A stretch of DNA of 64,000 bases. Origin: Armigeres subalbatus. Lineage: Eukaryota > Arthropoda > Insecta > Diptera > Culicidae. The stretch is taken from the NCBI RefSeq assembly GCF_024139115.2, contig NC_085141.1:132741822-132805821 (forward strand), given 5' to 3'. Made by a program: the position numbers and the translations under genes. This document shows, in pieces, positions 23,142 to 35,100 of the stretch. A model generated the notes under the pieces. It searched no databases, had not been told where the DNA came from, and saw only the letters and a list, made by a program, of their open reading frames with translations. How positions within the stretch are numbered: position 1 is the first letter of the stretch; the number at the start of each line of letters is the position of its first letter.

Positions 23142-23434
23142 TCTTCTTCGTTGGCATTACATCCCCACAGACAGAGGACAGAGCCGCCTCGCAGCTTAGT
23201 GTTCATTAAGCACTTCCACAGTTATTAACTGCGAGGTTTCTAAGCCAGGTTATCATTTGTGCATTCGTATATCATGAGGCTAACATGATGATACTTTTAT
23301 GCCCAGGGAAGTCGAGACAATTTCCGATCCGAAAACTGCCTAGACCGGCACCGGGAATCGAACCCAGCCACCCTCAGCATGGTCTCGCTTTGTAGCCGCG
23401 CGTCTTACCGCACGGCTAAGGAGGGCCCCGTGCG
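23142..23434 (-). mobile_element. tRNA-derived SINE (Feilai-like), with TSD
   Basis: On the minus strand the head reads GGGGCCCTCCTTAGCCGTGC (A-box-like TAGCCGTGCGGT). It is followed by GGCTGGGTTCGATTCCCGG with a perfect B-box. A tRNA-unrelated body (GGCATAAAAGTATCAT, TTAGAAACCTCGCAG) and a GAAGAAG-type tail follow. A 10-base target duplication GTTACATAAT flanks it (23132-23141, 23435-23444). Family naming is from memory of Aedes SINEs and is not verified. Confidence 0.9.
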
Positions 23435-23547
23435 GTTACATAATATGTTTGTATTATTCCATAATATGTATGTATTATATATTAATGAACATGAATGCAA
23501 TTGTTTGTAATAACTCATACTTATTAAGGGTAACTGTGTATTTTGTA

Positions 23548-25435
23548 CATTTTTTATTACCAGACTAAGGCCGGAGTAATGCACTTCGCCAACCACGCAA
23601 TCTGCGGAGGGTCCGCAAATCGTCCTCCACCTGATCGATCCACCTTGCCCGCTGTCCACCTCGCCTTCTTGTTCCCGTCGGATCGTTGCCAAGAACCATT
23701 TTCACCGGACTACTGTCCGACATTCTGGCTACGTGTCCGGCCCACCGCAGTCTTCCGATTTTCGCGGTGTGAACGATGGATGGTTCTCCCAACAGCTGAT
23801 GCAACTCGTGGTTCATTCGCCTCCTCCACACACTGTCCGCCATCTGCAGTCCACCATAGATGGTACGCAACACTTTCCTTTCGAAAACTCCCAGTGCGCG
23901 TTGGTCCTCCACGAGCATCGCCCAGGTCTCGTGTCCGTAGAGAACTACCGGTCTTATAAGCGTTTTGTAGATAGTCAGTTTGGTAGGGCGGCGAACTCTA
24001 CTCGATCGGAGCGTCTTGCGGAGTCCAAAGTACGTACGATTTCCTGCCATGATGCTTCTTCGAATTTCTCTGCTGGTTTCGATATCGGCGGTCACCAGTG
24101 AGCCCAAGTACACGAATTCTTCAACCACCTCGATTTCGTCACCACCGATAGAAACTCGTGGTGGGTGGCTTATATTGACCTCTCTTGAGCCTCTTCCTAT
24201 CATGTACTTCGTCTTCGACGTGTTGATGACTAGTCCTCTGACAGGCTTCCTCCATCCTCTCAAAGTTACGTGCCATGATATCAATGTCGTCGGCGAAACC
24301 AAATAACTAGACGGACTTCGTGAAAATCGTACCACTCGTGTCAATCCCTGCCCTTCGTATTACTTCCTCCAAAGCGATGTTGAATAGCAGACACGAAAGA
24401 CCATCACTGTGCCGTAACCCTCTGCGCGTTTCAAAGGGACTCGAAAATGCCCCTGAAACTCGAACTACGCACATCACCCGATCCATCGTCGCCTTGATCA
24501 ACCGTATCAGTTCATCCGGAAATCCGTTTTAGCTGCCATAGCTGCCATAGCTGGCATTAGCTGCCATAGGTGGTCCCGATCGATTATATCATATGCGGCT
24601 TTGAAGTCGATAAATAGATGATGTGTGGGCACGTTGTATTCGTGGCATTTCTGCAATACCTGACGTATGGTGAACACCTGGTCTGTGGTAGAGCGGTAAC
24701 CCATAAATCGCGCCTGGTACTGCCCCGCGAACTCTCTTGCAATTGGTGTTAGTCGGTGGCATAACATTTGGGAGAGTACCTTGCAGGCGGCGTTCAGCAA
24801 ATGTGATTGCGCGGTAGTTGCTACAATCCAGCTTATCGCCCTTTTTGTAGATGGGACACACGACACCTTCCATCCACTCCTGCGGTAGAACCTCATCCTC
24901 CCAAACCTTGGTAATCACCCAGTGCAGCGCTCTAGCCAGTGCCTCACCACCGTGTTTAAACAGCTCTCCTGGTAGTTGGTCAACTCCAAGGGCTTTATTG
25001 TATTCCAGACGGCCGATCTCCTCCTGGATTTCCTGGAGATTCGGAGCCGGAAGTCGCATGTCCTGCGCGCGTGCTCCTAAGTTCATTACCATATCGACAC
25101 CGTCGTCTGCTATATCGCCATTCAGGTGCTCTTCGTAGTGCTGCCGCCACCTTGGATCACCTCACGCTCGTTTGTAAGAAGGTTCCCGTTACTTACACAT
25201 ATCGGGCTGTGGCACGTGGCCCTTACGTGAACGGTTCAACTTCTCATAGAACTTTTGTGCGTTATTAGCGCGGTACAGTTCCTCCGTCTCTTCACGGTCT
25301 CGATCTTCCTGCTGGCGGTTTCTCCTCCGGAAAATCGAGTTTTGTCTGTCCGCGCCCGTTTGTATCGTGCCTCGTTTGCCCTCGTGCGGTATTGCAGCAA
25401 TCTCGCCCATGCTGCATTCTTCTCCTCAACTATTT
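23548..25435 (-). pseudogene. RTE-clade (JAM1-like) retrotransposon, copy A
   Basis: This is a 5'-truncated pol. On the minus strand it runs from a linker (RQNSIFRRRNRQQEDRDREE, about 25350) through the RT N-terminal blocks (NKALGVDQLPGELFKHGGEA), motif A (FIDFKAAYDIIDRDHLW), motif B region (DGLSCLLFNIALE) and FADDID at about 24280. It ends with the RTE-type terminus (TAKIGRLRWAGHVARM, RARWIDQVEDDLRTLRRL). Several frameshifts and a deletion near 24235 break the frame. An 11-base target duplication TGTATTTTGTA flanks it (23537-23547, 25436-25446), so this is one simple truncated insertion. The RT has Asp-Asp in motif C but cannot be translated intact. Confidence 0.88.
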
Positions 25436-25740
25436 TGTATTTTGTATATTAGAAAGCCCAAATAAAATGTTTAACAGATGTATTCTGATCGTTTTATGTG
25501 TCTTAACGTATGCTAAAAATTATTGATTGTTTGGCGGAGCTATCACTCCGGTTCCTTATTCGGTGTGAGGTTCTCAATCCATTGACAACTTCAATAAAAT
25601 TATTTAGAGTTTTTGGTGGAATGTCTTCACATGTAATAAGATAAGTTTGTACAATTCCATACGCATCCAACCCTACGCTGCACATTAAATGCACATATTT
25701 TCAGACTGCCCACGGAAGCAAATCTATGTGTTATGCTACG

Positions 25741-25906
25741 TTTAGACAGGGCAAGCGAATTGAACTCTCAGCTCAGTTCAATTGACTTGCCAAAAGTTGA
25801 GCTTGTTCAACTTTATTTTCGTTCAAGTGAGTTGAAAGGAGGTGTTTAGACGTTCAGTTCGCGTTCAATTTAAGCAACTAGTTAAATTCACTTGCCTTGT
25901 TTAAAC
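25741..25906. mobile_element. MITE 'GTTTARACARGGCAAG'
   Basis: GTTTAGACAGGGCAAGCGAA at the left and TTCACTTGCCTTGTTTAAAC at the right are inverted repeats. The interior contains several TTGAAC/GTTCAA words in both orientations. There is no coding potential. Confidence 0.7.
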
Positions 25907-26619
25907 TTTAGCATTAAGCTTTCTTTTCTGTATTATCAAATCTCGAACAAAACGCGAGTGTTTTGAGTGTTTTATTAATTAGAATCGAGATAAAAAAAAG
26001 TTTCAGGAATGAACTACCAAAAAAAGAGAGAACAAAAAACACTGGACCGAAAATTGAATTGTACCTTTTTGTAAATCCATCGCCTTATTAGACTTTTTGT
26101 TATAGACATTCCGTTCTATCTCCATTTACGATATTCCTTTAATTTCGGATTGGATTATTACCATCTGGTCTGTTCAGCATTAATAAAACACAGTAATTAA
26201 GTCTCTATTTGACACGTAGTTATTGGTAATCTTTATTCTAGGAACTATGTTTAAATAATCAAAGTAATGGCAATCTTTTTGAACAAAATTCTATCAAATC
26301 ATATGTTTCAGAACGTGATTGATGGATGCTTATGAAATGTGGAATACAATCGGTCAACATACGAACACTGTACAGTGATTTTTGACCTAGAAATTCGTGA
26401 CCGAAAATGCTTTGACCCTGAACAGTTTATTTTAGACTAGAGGATAAGACTTTGGAAAAGCCTATTCGTTGGTCAAACCTGATAAATTGAATAAAATTAT
26501 GATTTATGAATTCACTCCCGTAAATAATTATAACACCTTCGCTGATTTTCATACAAAATTGCTATGTTTGAGGATCATAATCTCAATTTCTAGTTATTAA
26601 ATTGAACATATATTTTCCA
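25907..26619. other. No gene recognised
   Basis: AT-rich sequence without a long open frame or an obvious repeat boundary. Confidence 0.45.
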
Positions 26620-28060
26620 TCTCAGCCCAAAATTACCTCAATAGGCGCTCGACTGTTTAAATCTCACTAATACATTTTCGGCTTTCAGTATTTACTGGCA
26701 ATTGAAACTACAATGGTCTATTCCATATTTTTCAAGGATCTATTAAGAGATTGGAATATTACAAATAATTCTGAGATGACATACAATTTGCACAAAACTT
26801 ATAGAAAACAATTAACAGTTAAACATTCATCACTTTACAATGCAACATATTAATGACAATTACTGACATTGAGCAAAATATTGCAATTAAATTTTATGAA
26901 AACCTGGGTGCTTATTCACTACTTTGCTGATAGCCAGTAATATTCGTTTTCAACTGTCATTTTGTAATTATCTATTAAAAAAAAGTCGTAAGTGTCTAGA
27001 TGATGTGTGCAATTTGAGTGTTCTCTATCTATCGAGTGTCATTATCATTATTGTTGGCCCTTGTCTGGTTTTTGGTTCTATACGGTTATCTGTTCCAATT
27101 CTTGTTTTCAGTGTGTTTAAAATTCGTGCAAAGGTAGGGTAACGGTACCAATAGTGGAGGTATTAGTAGATCCACAAAAGAAAATATTTTTTAAAAATTG
27201 ATAATTATGGGAAATTTAATGCTTTAATATCTTATTCAATAGATAAACTAATGAATTTGCTAACAAAAATGAGATAGATGTCATTTAACATCAATAATTA
27301 CCAAATATTGCTTGCACCACTATGGGTACACTGTTCCTTTAGTGGCGGTAAAAATTAATTTTGGTTCCCATAGTGGTGCTATCCATTGGTTTCTTATGAG
27401 ATTCGCCACTATTGGTACAGTTGCACCACTATAGGTGCAAGGGAGTCAATTTTGTTAAGGAAAATCATTGTTTTCAATAGTTTTTCAAGCGAAATCTCAA
27501 GATAAGTTGCATTTAACAGGATATTTGAAGCACGATGCATCAACTGAAACCATCGTAAAGTGTATAAATATGATAAATCTCATTAAAACCCCACTACCTC
27601 CACTATTGGTGCTACCTCCACTAAGGGTACGGTTACCCTACCACTAAAACTTTTTTTTTTTAAATAGACAAAATGACAGTTGAAAACGAATATTACTGCC
27701 TATCAGCAAAGTAGTGAATAAGCACCCAGATTTTCATGAATACAAATCTCAATATTTTGTTCAATGTTAGTAATTGTCATTAATATGTTGTATTGAATAG
27801 TGATGAATGTTTACCTGTTAATGATTTTGAAATTAACGATATTTGGTCATTTTTTATGATAAAAAGCAGTATTTCCTGGAAGTTGTGCAACTTTTATGTC
27901 ATCTCTGAATTATTATTATCTGCCAATCTTTTAATAGAACCCTTGAAAAAGATGGAATAAATCATTGAAATGTCGGGCGTAGAAGAACGTTTTTATTGCT
28001 AGTAAAGACCGAAAGCTGAAAATTTATGAACCTAAAATTACCAAAATTTTCAATTAATGA
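26620..28060. mobile_element. Large palindromic element with arms of about 350 bases
   Basis: The left arm (about 26620-26970) and right arm (about 27661-28060) are imperfect inverted repeats. GGGTGCTTATTCACTACTTT at 26908 pairs with AAAGTAGTGAATAAGCACCC near 27700. CGTTTTCAACTGTCATTTTG pairs with its complement at 27667. Pairing decays outward through the TTTTCAAGG and GGCTTTCAG blocks. The loop was about 180 bases before a second element (27135-27640) entered it. No open frame is visible. Confidence 0.75.
27135..27640. mobile_element. TIR element 'TAGGGTAACGGT', copy 2
   Basis: Same family and orientation as 7599-8099. It starts TAGGGTAACGGTACCAATAG and ends GGTACGGTTACCCTA, with few differences along its length. 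It sits inside the loop of the palindromic element, so it inserted later. Confidence 0.88.
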
Positions 28061-28136
28061 TTGTTGTTTGTATCTCTGTACAGAAAAGCGAATTTCCATC
28101 TTATTTCAATCACATTTTAATCCACCAATCATAACA

Positions 28137-28283
28137 TACTGCCGTAATGTGAAAAAGTGACGCTTTAACCATTTTCCGAAAATGGTGTTAACGAGTAGTA
28201 CTCATCGTGCTCTTTAACAGAAAAATGGAAAACTAGTATGTTGTAATTTAGCGCATACGTCACTTTTTCAGATTACGGCAGTA
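28137..28283. mobile_element. MITE 'TACTGCCGTAAT'
   Basis: TACTGCCGTAATGTGAAAAA at the left is matched by TTTTTCAGATTACGGCAGTA at the right, with AAGTGACG/CGTCACTT subterminal pairing. It lies about 70 bases beyond the 3' end region of the Ly6-like gene. Confidence 0.8.
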
Positions 28284-28356
28284 TAGGGATTGTCTAATAA
28301 AACATGTTTCCAAGTCCACTGAACCTCTAAAATCAACGTTTCAAGGTCAAATCATT

Positions 28357-28362
28357 TTTAAT
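28357..28362 (-). promoter_or_regulatory. Candidate polyadenylation signal (ATTAAA)
   Basis: ATTAAA on the minus strand begins about 50 bases past the stop codon of the Ly6-like gene. It is a common variant signal, but in an AT-rich region it could occur by chance. Confidence 0.35.
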
Positions 28363-28412
28363 TTCGATTTTTGGGGGCAGAAAACATTGTGCACTGGTTC
28401 TGTATTTTACAG

Positions 28413-29157
28413 TTACTGTCTGAGAGTTCCATATGCTATGGTCGCAACCAGAGCCATCGCCAGTGTCTTAATTGAAACGATAATGCTCATAGCACCATCT
28501 TCGTAATGTCTGAAGTTGCAACCGTTTCCGTCGCATAGAGTGCAACTGCTTTCGATTCTACAGAAGTCGCTTTCCGATAAGCAACCGCGCTCAACACGAT
28601 CCCCGGAAACACGCACGTAGCATTGATCCGTCACATCAAAAAATCTGCACACGGCAGGAGTGGCTAATATTTCCTGTGCACATGATTCGTTCGTTGCACC
28701 CGTGCACTGATGACAGTGGAGCCTATGTTCCGGGAATATCTGAAATTAATTGGAAAGGAATTTTAATTTCTCGCGAATTCGAAAATTTTATCTATACACT
28801 TATTATACGATGACTAATAGGACTGATACTTACAGCAGCGTTGCAACGACCCTGGTTTACCAAATCATGACAGAGCTCACAATTGGTATCACTGTTACAA
28901 TTGGCAGCGTCCGCAATACTCAGTGTGGCGAAACACCCCCGCTCAACTTCACGGTCTGGTTTTGAAAGAAAAGGGTGAAATAAAATAATTTTATGTTCTT
29001 AACTAGTGAAGTTTAGGCAGACATTTGTATTTTCACTTACTGACGATTCGTGTGAAGCATGTGTTGTTGTTGGCACCGACACAGTCGCGGACCAGCGTGG
29101 TATCCAAAGGAGCTAAACAACCTGGTTCCTCTCGGGTATTGCAAACAAAGCAGAAAT
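28413..29157 (-). CDS. Exons 2-4 cluster of the Ly6-like gene
   Basis: Exon 2 (29041-29157) holds CFVC and four of the ten cysteines of unit 1. Exon 3 (28834-28955) completes unit 1 with VERGC and CELC, and exon 4 (28413-28739) holds all of unit 2, the tail and the TAA stop. The introns are short (85 and 94 bases), as is usual for insects. No stop interrupts the spliced frame, and the cysteine spacing of unit 1, split over two exons, matches that of unit 2, which independently supports the splice sites. Confidence 0.88.
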
Positions 29158-32100
29158 CTGGAGATGGAAAAATATTTGCTTGTTTAGATCGGGTATTATA
29201 TCGCAAAGGAACATGTTTTGTGGATCATTTGATCTTTTCTACAGTATTTTATAGCATATGAAGTGAGAAAATGTGAAAATCTGCCACGTTTTTGGTTATG
29301 TTGACTAGCCTAGCGATTGTCTCCTAAGCCTAGCGGATAGATGGTCGGCTACAAAACAAATTATTACTACTTCGGGCTCGAAATTATGACTACTTCCCTG
29401 GGCCTAAACCGCCTCAATCTGAAAAAAGGGACGTAAACGTCATTTTCCAATAATTGTGATATAACTAGTATATCTCACCGGGGCCCTCCTTAGCCATGCG
29501 GTAAGATGCACGGCTATACAAAGCAAGATCATGCTGAGGGTGGCTGGGCTCGATTCCCGGTGCCGGTCAAGGCAATTTTCGGTTTGGAAATTGTCTCGAC
29601 TTTCCTGGGCATAAAAGTATCATCGTGTTAGCCTCATGGTATATGAATGCTAAAATTGTAACTTGGCTTAGAAACCTCGTAATTAATAACTGTGGAAGTG
29701 CTTAATGAACACTAAGCTGCAAGGCGGCAATGTCCCAGTGCCTTATGATATATGGATGCAAAAATGGTAACTTAGTTTAGAAACCTCGCAGTAAATGACT
29801 ATGGAAGTGCATAATGATCTCTTAGCTGCGTGGCGGCAATATCCCAGTGAGGGATGTGATGCCAACGAACATGGGCGTAGCCAGGATTTTGAGCAGGACC
29901 AACTTTATGAAAATGCGGCATTGAAATTATTTTATATTCTGAAACTCTAACAAAATCTCATGAATATTTGATGGATCCACCATAGAACCCGTCGTCTTAG
30001 GGATTTAAAATCCAACTGAATTGCATAAAACGCAAAGGAGACATCCATACTGTAACTGTCCTTGATTTGCTAGTGAAAGTCTTTAGCTTCCTGGAAACGA
30101 TTCTAAGGAAAATTTTGAAATCCTGGACAACAATTACAAGAAATCTCCGGCGATTTCTTTGCACTACGAGCAGCAAGTTTGATTTTCACTTGGTATAGAC
30201 GCGTCGCTTGCATTGAACAAAGCATTTTAGTGACAAGTGAGGGGCTCTCCTTAGTCGTGCGGTAAGACGCGCGGCTACAAAGCAAGACCATGCTGAGGGT
30301 GGCTGGGTTCGATTCCCAGTGCCGGTCTAGGCAATTTTCGGATTGGAAATTGTCTCGACTTCCCTGGGCATAAAAGTATAATCGTGTTTGCCTCATGATA
30401 TACGAATGCAAAAATGGTAACTTGGCTTAGAAACCTCGCAGTTAATAACTGTGGAAGTGCTTAATGAACACTAAGCTGCGAGGCGGCTCTGTCCCAGTGT
30501 GGGGATGTAATGCCAATAATAAGAAGTATAAGAAGTGACAAGTGAATACCGAAATCAAGAACGAATTCCGAAACCATTTACAATGGTAGAAGGTGGTAGA
30601 AGTGAGTGACAAGTGGGCAAGGTGGAAAAATAATTACCATCGGTGCTACGGCGTCTTAGTGATGAATTTATACTTCAAATAAAAAATGACGTAAATTAAG
30701 TTAAAGTAATAAAAAAATGCTACGGCTTCATTCAACTAGTGCGATTATTGGCCGATGAAATCAATCTATGGAGAACTGGCTCGAAATCTGATCGGATCCA
30801 CATTGTTGACCCTGAACTCTCTGGCTGATGTCAAGAAGGTACTAGATAAGGCTAACCTGAAGGTGGGCTGGTCGGTATGCTCGTTGAGCATAATCCAGCC
30901 ACCTCAGTCCTGCCATAGGTGCCTCGGCTACGGTCATAAATCCTTTGACTGTCGGGGTACCGATGGTAGTAAGCCATGCCATGCAGGTGTGGAGCTGAAG
31001 GCCACAAAGCTCGCACCTGTCAGGCCGCACCGAGGTGTCTGATCTGTCCCCCTGGTACAGACAACAGACACATCACCAGCACAGGCCTGTCCAGCCTCTA
31101 GAAGGGTCCAGACATGCAAGTAACACCGCTAAACTTAAACCACTGCGAGGTAGCGCAAGCGCTGCTACAACAGTCGGTTACTGAGTGTAAAGTTGATGTT
31201 GCCTTGCTGTCCGACCCATATTGCATCCCTGCTGGAAGCGGCAGTTGGGTTGCAGACAAGTCCGGATCGGTGGCAATCTGGACTTGCGGGCGGTTCCCCA
31301 TTCAGGAGATAATATCATCTCCTAACGATGAGGGTTTCGTTATAGCAAAGGTAAACGAAGTTTACTTTTGTAGCTGTTACTATCCTCCTAGATGGAGTAT
31401 AGGGCAGTATACTAGCGTAGTGGACACTCTTGCGGTCAAACTAACTGGTCTAAAACCGTTAGTAGTAGCAGGTGACTTCAACGCGTTTGCGGTGGACTGG
31501 AGATCCCGGTTCTCCAACGCTAGAGGTCATATTCTGCTGGAGTTTCTAGCGGGACTTAATGTAGTCCTGGTGAATGAAGGCCAAGTGTCAACATTCAGAG
31601 GATCGGTGAATCATGCATCGACGTGACCTTCTGCAGCGCGGGATGGACGTTGAATCCGGATTGGAGAGTACATGAAGGGTATACAGCTAGTGACCATCAG
31701 GAACTTCGTTTTATGGTTAGCTATACCCCCACTGGATCTAGAGCTACGAGAAAGGTCAGAGGTGCTGACCAAGGATGGCGCACCTCACAATTTGATCGAG
31801 AACTGCTGATTGAATCATTAGAGTGGGAAGACCGGACTTTGAACCTTAATGGTGACGAGTTGACCGATGTCTTGACACGAGCTTGCGACATGGCTATGCC
31901 AAGGAAGTGTAAGCCATATGGGAACCGCAAACCAGCGTACTGGTGGACTGACGCGATAGCTGAACTTCGTAGATCTTGCCTTAAAGCCAAAAGAAGACTA
32001 CGACGTGCAAGAAACGAGGTTGATCGACTTGATAGACGCCGGACGTTCCAGACAGCAAGCAGAGCTCTAAACTACGAAATAAAGTGTAGTAAAAGAGCCT

Positions 32101-35100
32101 GCTTTGAAAGGCTGTGCAGTATGGCAAACAACACCCCATGGGGGGATGCTTACAGGATAGTGATGGCTAAAACAAATAGCACACCTCCTGAGAGATCTCC
32201 GGAGATGTTAGCTAGGATCGTTGAAGGGCTGTTCCCGAAGCATGATTCATCAGACTGGCCTGATACACCGTATAGGTCGGTTGACGTGGTCCCGTTAGTG
32301 ACTATCGAAGAGCTTATCGAAACCGCAAGAGGTTTTAAGCTCAACAAGGCGCCGGGTCCGGATGGTATTCCGAACCTGGCCCTTAAACACGCGATTCTTG
32401 CCGCTCCAGATATGTTCAGGAGCTGCCTCCAACGTTGTCTGGATGAAGGAAACTTCCCAGATCGTTGGAAACGACAGAAATTGGTGCTATTACCCAAGCC
32501 TGGGAAATCCCCGGGAGAACCTTCGGCATACAGACCGATTTGCCTCCTCGATGGAGCTGGTAAGCTGCTTGAGAGGGTTATTCTGAACAGATTGTCGACC
32601 TATACCGAGCGTACTGGTGGGCTATCAAACAACCAGTATGGCTTCCGTAAAGGTCGTTCCACCGTCGAAGCAATTCGATCGGTAACGGATACGACCATAA
32701 TAGCGAGTGGTTTGAACAGGCGAGGTATTAGATACTGCGCATTGATTACACTTGATGTAAAAAATGCATTTAACAATGCGTTCCGGATTACCTGTGCAGG
32801 ATACTGAAAACTTATTTTCAGAATAGGGTGCTGATATACGACACGGATGCTGGTCAAAAGTCGATCGTAGTGTCTGCGGGTGTTCCACAGGGATCGATCC
32901 TCGGACTGGTTCTGTGGAATATTATGTACGACGGAGTATTACGCTTAAGTGTCGCGAGCGCATATCGCACCATATCATATGAGGCGGTGTGCGTTATAGC
33001 TGGGATGATGCCGATAGACATACTCCTAGAGGAAGATGTGGAGTGCTACAACGAAAGGGACTCGGTGCAAGTGCGAAGTGTCAAGAGAGCAGCCTCGCTG
33101 CTCAAATGGCAAAGAGCATGCGACACCGCAGTCAAAGGTCGTTGGACCCACAGATTGATTCCGGATGTGTCCAACTGGGTCGATAGAAAACATGGTAAGG
33201 TCCAAGATTTTTTTATGTACAGGTTATCCGACTTCGTCAGTAGATGGGAATAACCAGCGCGGGGGGAAACATACATTTTCAGTGCAAAACGTAAACAAAC
33301 GAGCATAAATTCCATACAAAAATCCAAGATGGCTGAGTTGGGGATATTGACAAGTCGGATAACCTGTACATAAAAAAATCTTGGTCAGGTCAACTTCCAC
33401 CTAACACAGGTGTTGTCTGAACATGGTTGCTTTAAAAAATTGCTGCACAGGTTTGGCTTCGCAGATTCTGCGGAGTGTCCAGAATGTGTAGGTGAGGTAG
33501 AGTCGGCAGAGCATGTGATGTTCGCATGCCCGCGATTCGAGGTAGGACGCAATGCCATGCTGCTTGTTAGCGGTATGGATACAACCCCGGACAACCTCGT
33601 CGAGAGGATGTGCCGGGAGGAAGCTATATGGAATGCGGTGAACACAGCATCTCAACAGATTATGTCGTAACTGCAGCGGTGGTGGCATCTTGAACAAAAC
33701 CAACGAATGCAGTAAGGGCACCTGTGATGCAGTGAACACTTTGCTCACCCCGACAACCAACATGTGGGTGGGCTGCGGGGACCTCCGTATGTAGATATAG
33801 AGGTCATTGCGGTTCATGCGCGGTGGTTGTTGTCGGGGTTCTCGTCTATTATTATTTTAAAGCTATTTATAACAGCGATTTAAAATTTAATGCGTATAGT
33901 GCAGTAATGACAAGAAATGAAAATGACAAGTTTCTTAGGTGACAAGCTTCATATTAAAAGGGTTGAAAATGAATCATGAAAGTACTAAACTAGAGAACGG
34001 ATTGAGCAAAAAACCTAAAAATACGTTTTTTAGCGCTTTTTTGTTCGACCTGTAGATTATTTTTGATGACTAAATAGTACTCCCTAGACCTGTCACGCCT
34101 AATGATGATATTACATAGCAAAATCAATCTCTAACTTAGTTATATTCTCCGGCTCTTATTACCTCGTTTCTCTTCTTCTTCTTCTTCTTATTGGCATTAC
34201 ATCCCCACACTGGGACAGAGCCGCCTCGCAGCTTAGTGTTCATTAAGCACTTCCACAGTTATTAACTGCGAGGTTTCTAAGCCAAGTTACCATTTTTGCA
34301 TTCGTATATCATGAGGCTAACACGATGATACTTTTATGCCCAGGGAAGTCGAGAAAATTTCCAATCCGGAAAAATTGCCTAGACCGGCACCGGGAATCGA
34401 ACCCAGCCACCCTCAGCATGGTCTTGCTTTGTAGCCGCGCGTCTTACCGCACGGCTAAGGAGGGCCCCATCACCCTCGTTTCTCTAATAGGTACGTAAAT
34501 CACATTATGCGACTGATGCGTCCAGTAAAACAGAGGAATTTTGCGATTCGAAGGCAGGTGTCGAACTTACCTCTATTAGTAGCATAATAATGTTAAGCTA
34601 CATGTGAATGATTATGATTAGAAAAGTAAACTATTTTTTACAACATATACAAAATGATGTTCACTTATGGATCAGAGATGGATTACATAGTGAAAATCAA
34701 CAATTTTTTGTCGAATAAGCTCATACACCGATACCAAAATTTTAGATAACTCATCTCATATATGGTGATCAATGTTATTTTTGGTTTATTTCGAATGTTA
34801 CGCATCTCCGCCAGTTACAAAATGTCTAGGGATGCAAAAAATCGAAAGTTTATTCGAAGTGTGTCAACATTCTGTCAGAGTGTCAGATAATCACCTGAAA
34901 TCAGAGATTTGAAGTGGTGTCGGTTTTACCCACAATTCCCCAACATTCTTGGAATTTGGATAGGTCTTAACTTCAGGTCTTAACCTGGGACGGGACTTGC
35001 AAAAAGGAAAAAATGGAACATAATCTGCAACCAGCAGCGCTGTCACGAATTGTCAGATGCAACCAGCACCTTTTTGTGTGAAATTATTGGTATCCCTAGG

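Noticed and set aside
24507..25410. Possible endogenous viral reverse transcriptase
   Set aside because: Motif order, APE endonuclease in sister copies, short A-rich tails and 11-14 bp TSDs are those of RTE non-LTR retrotransposons. I saw no viral sequence in the window.
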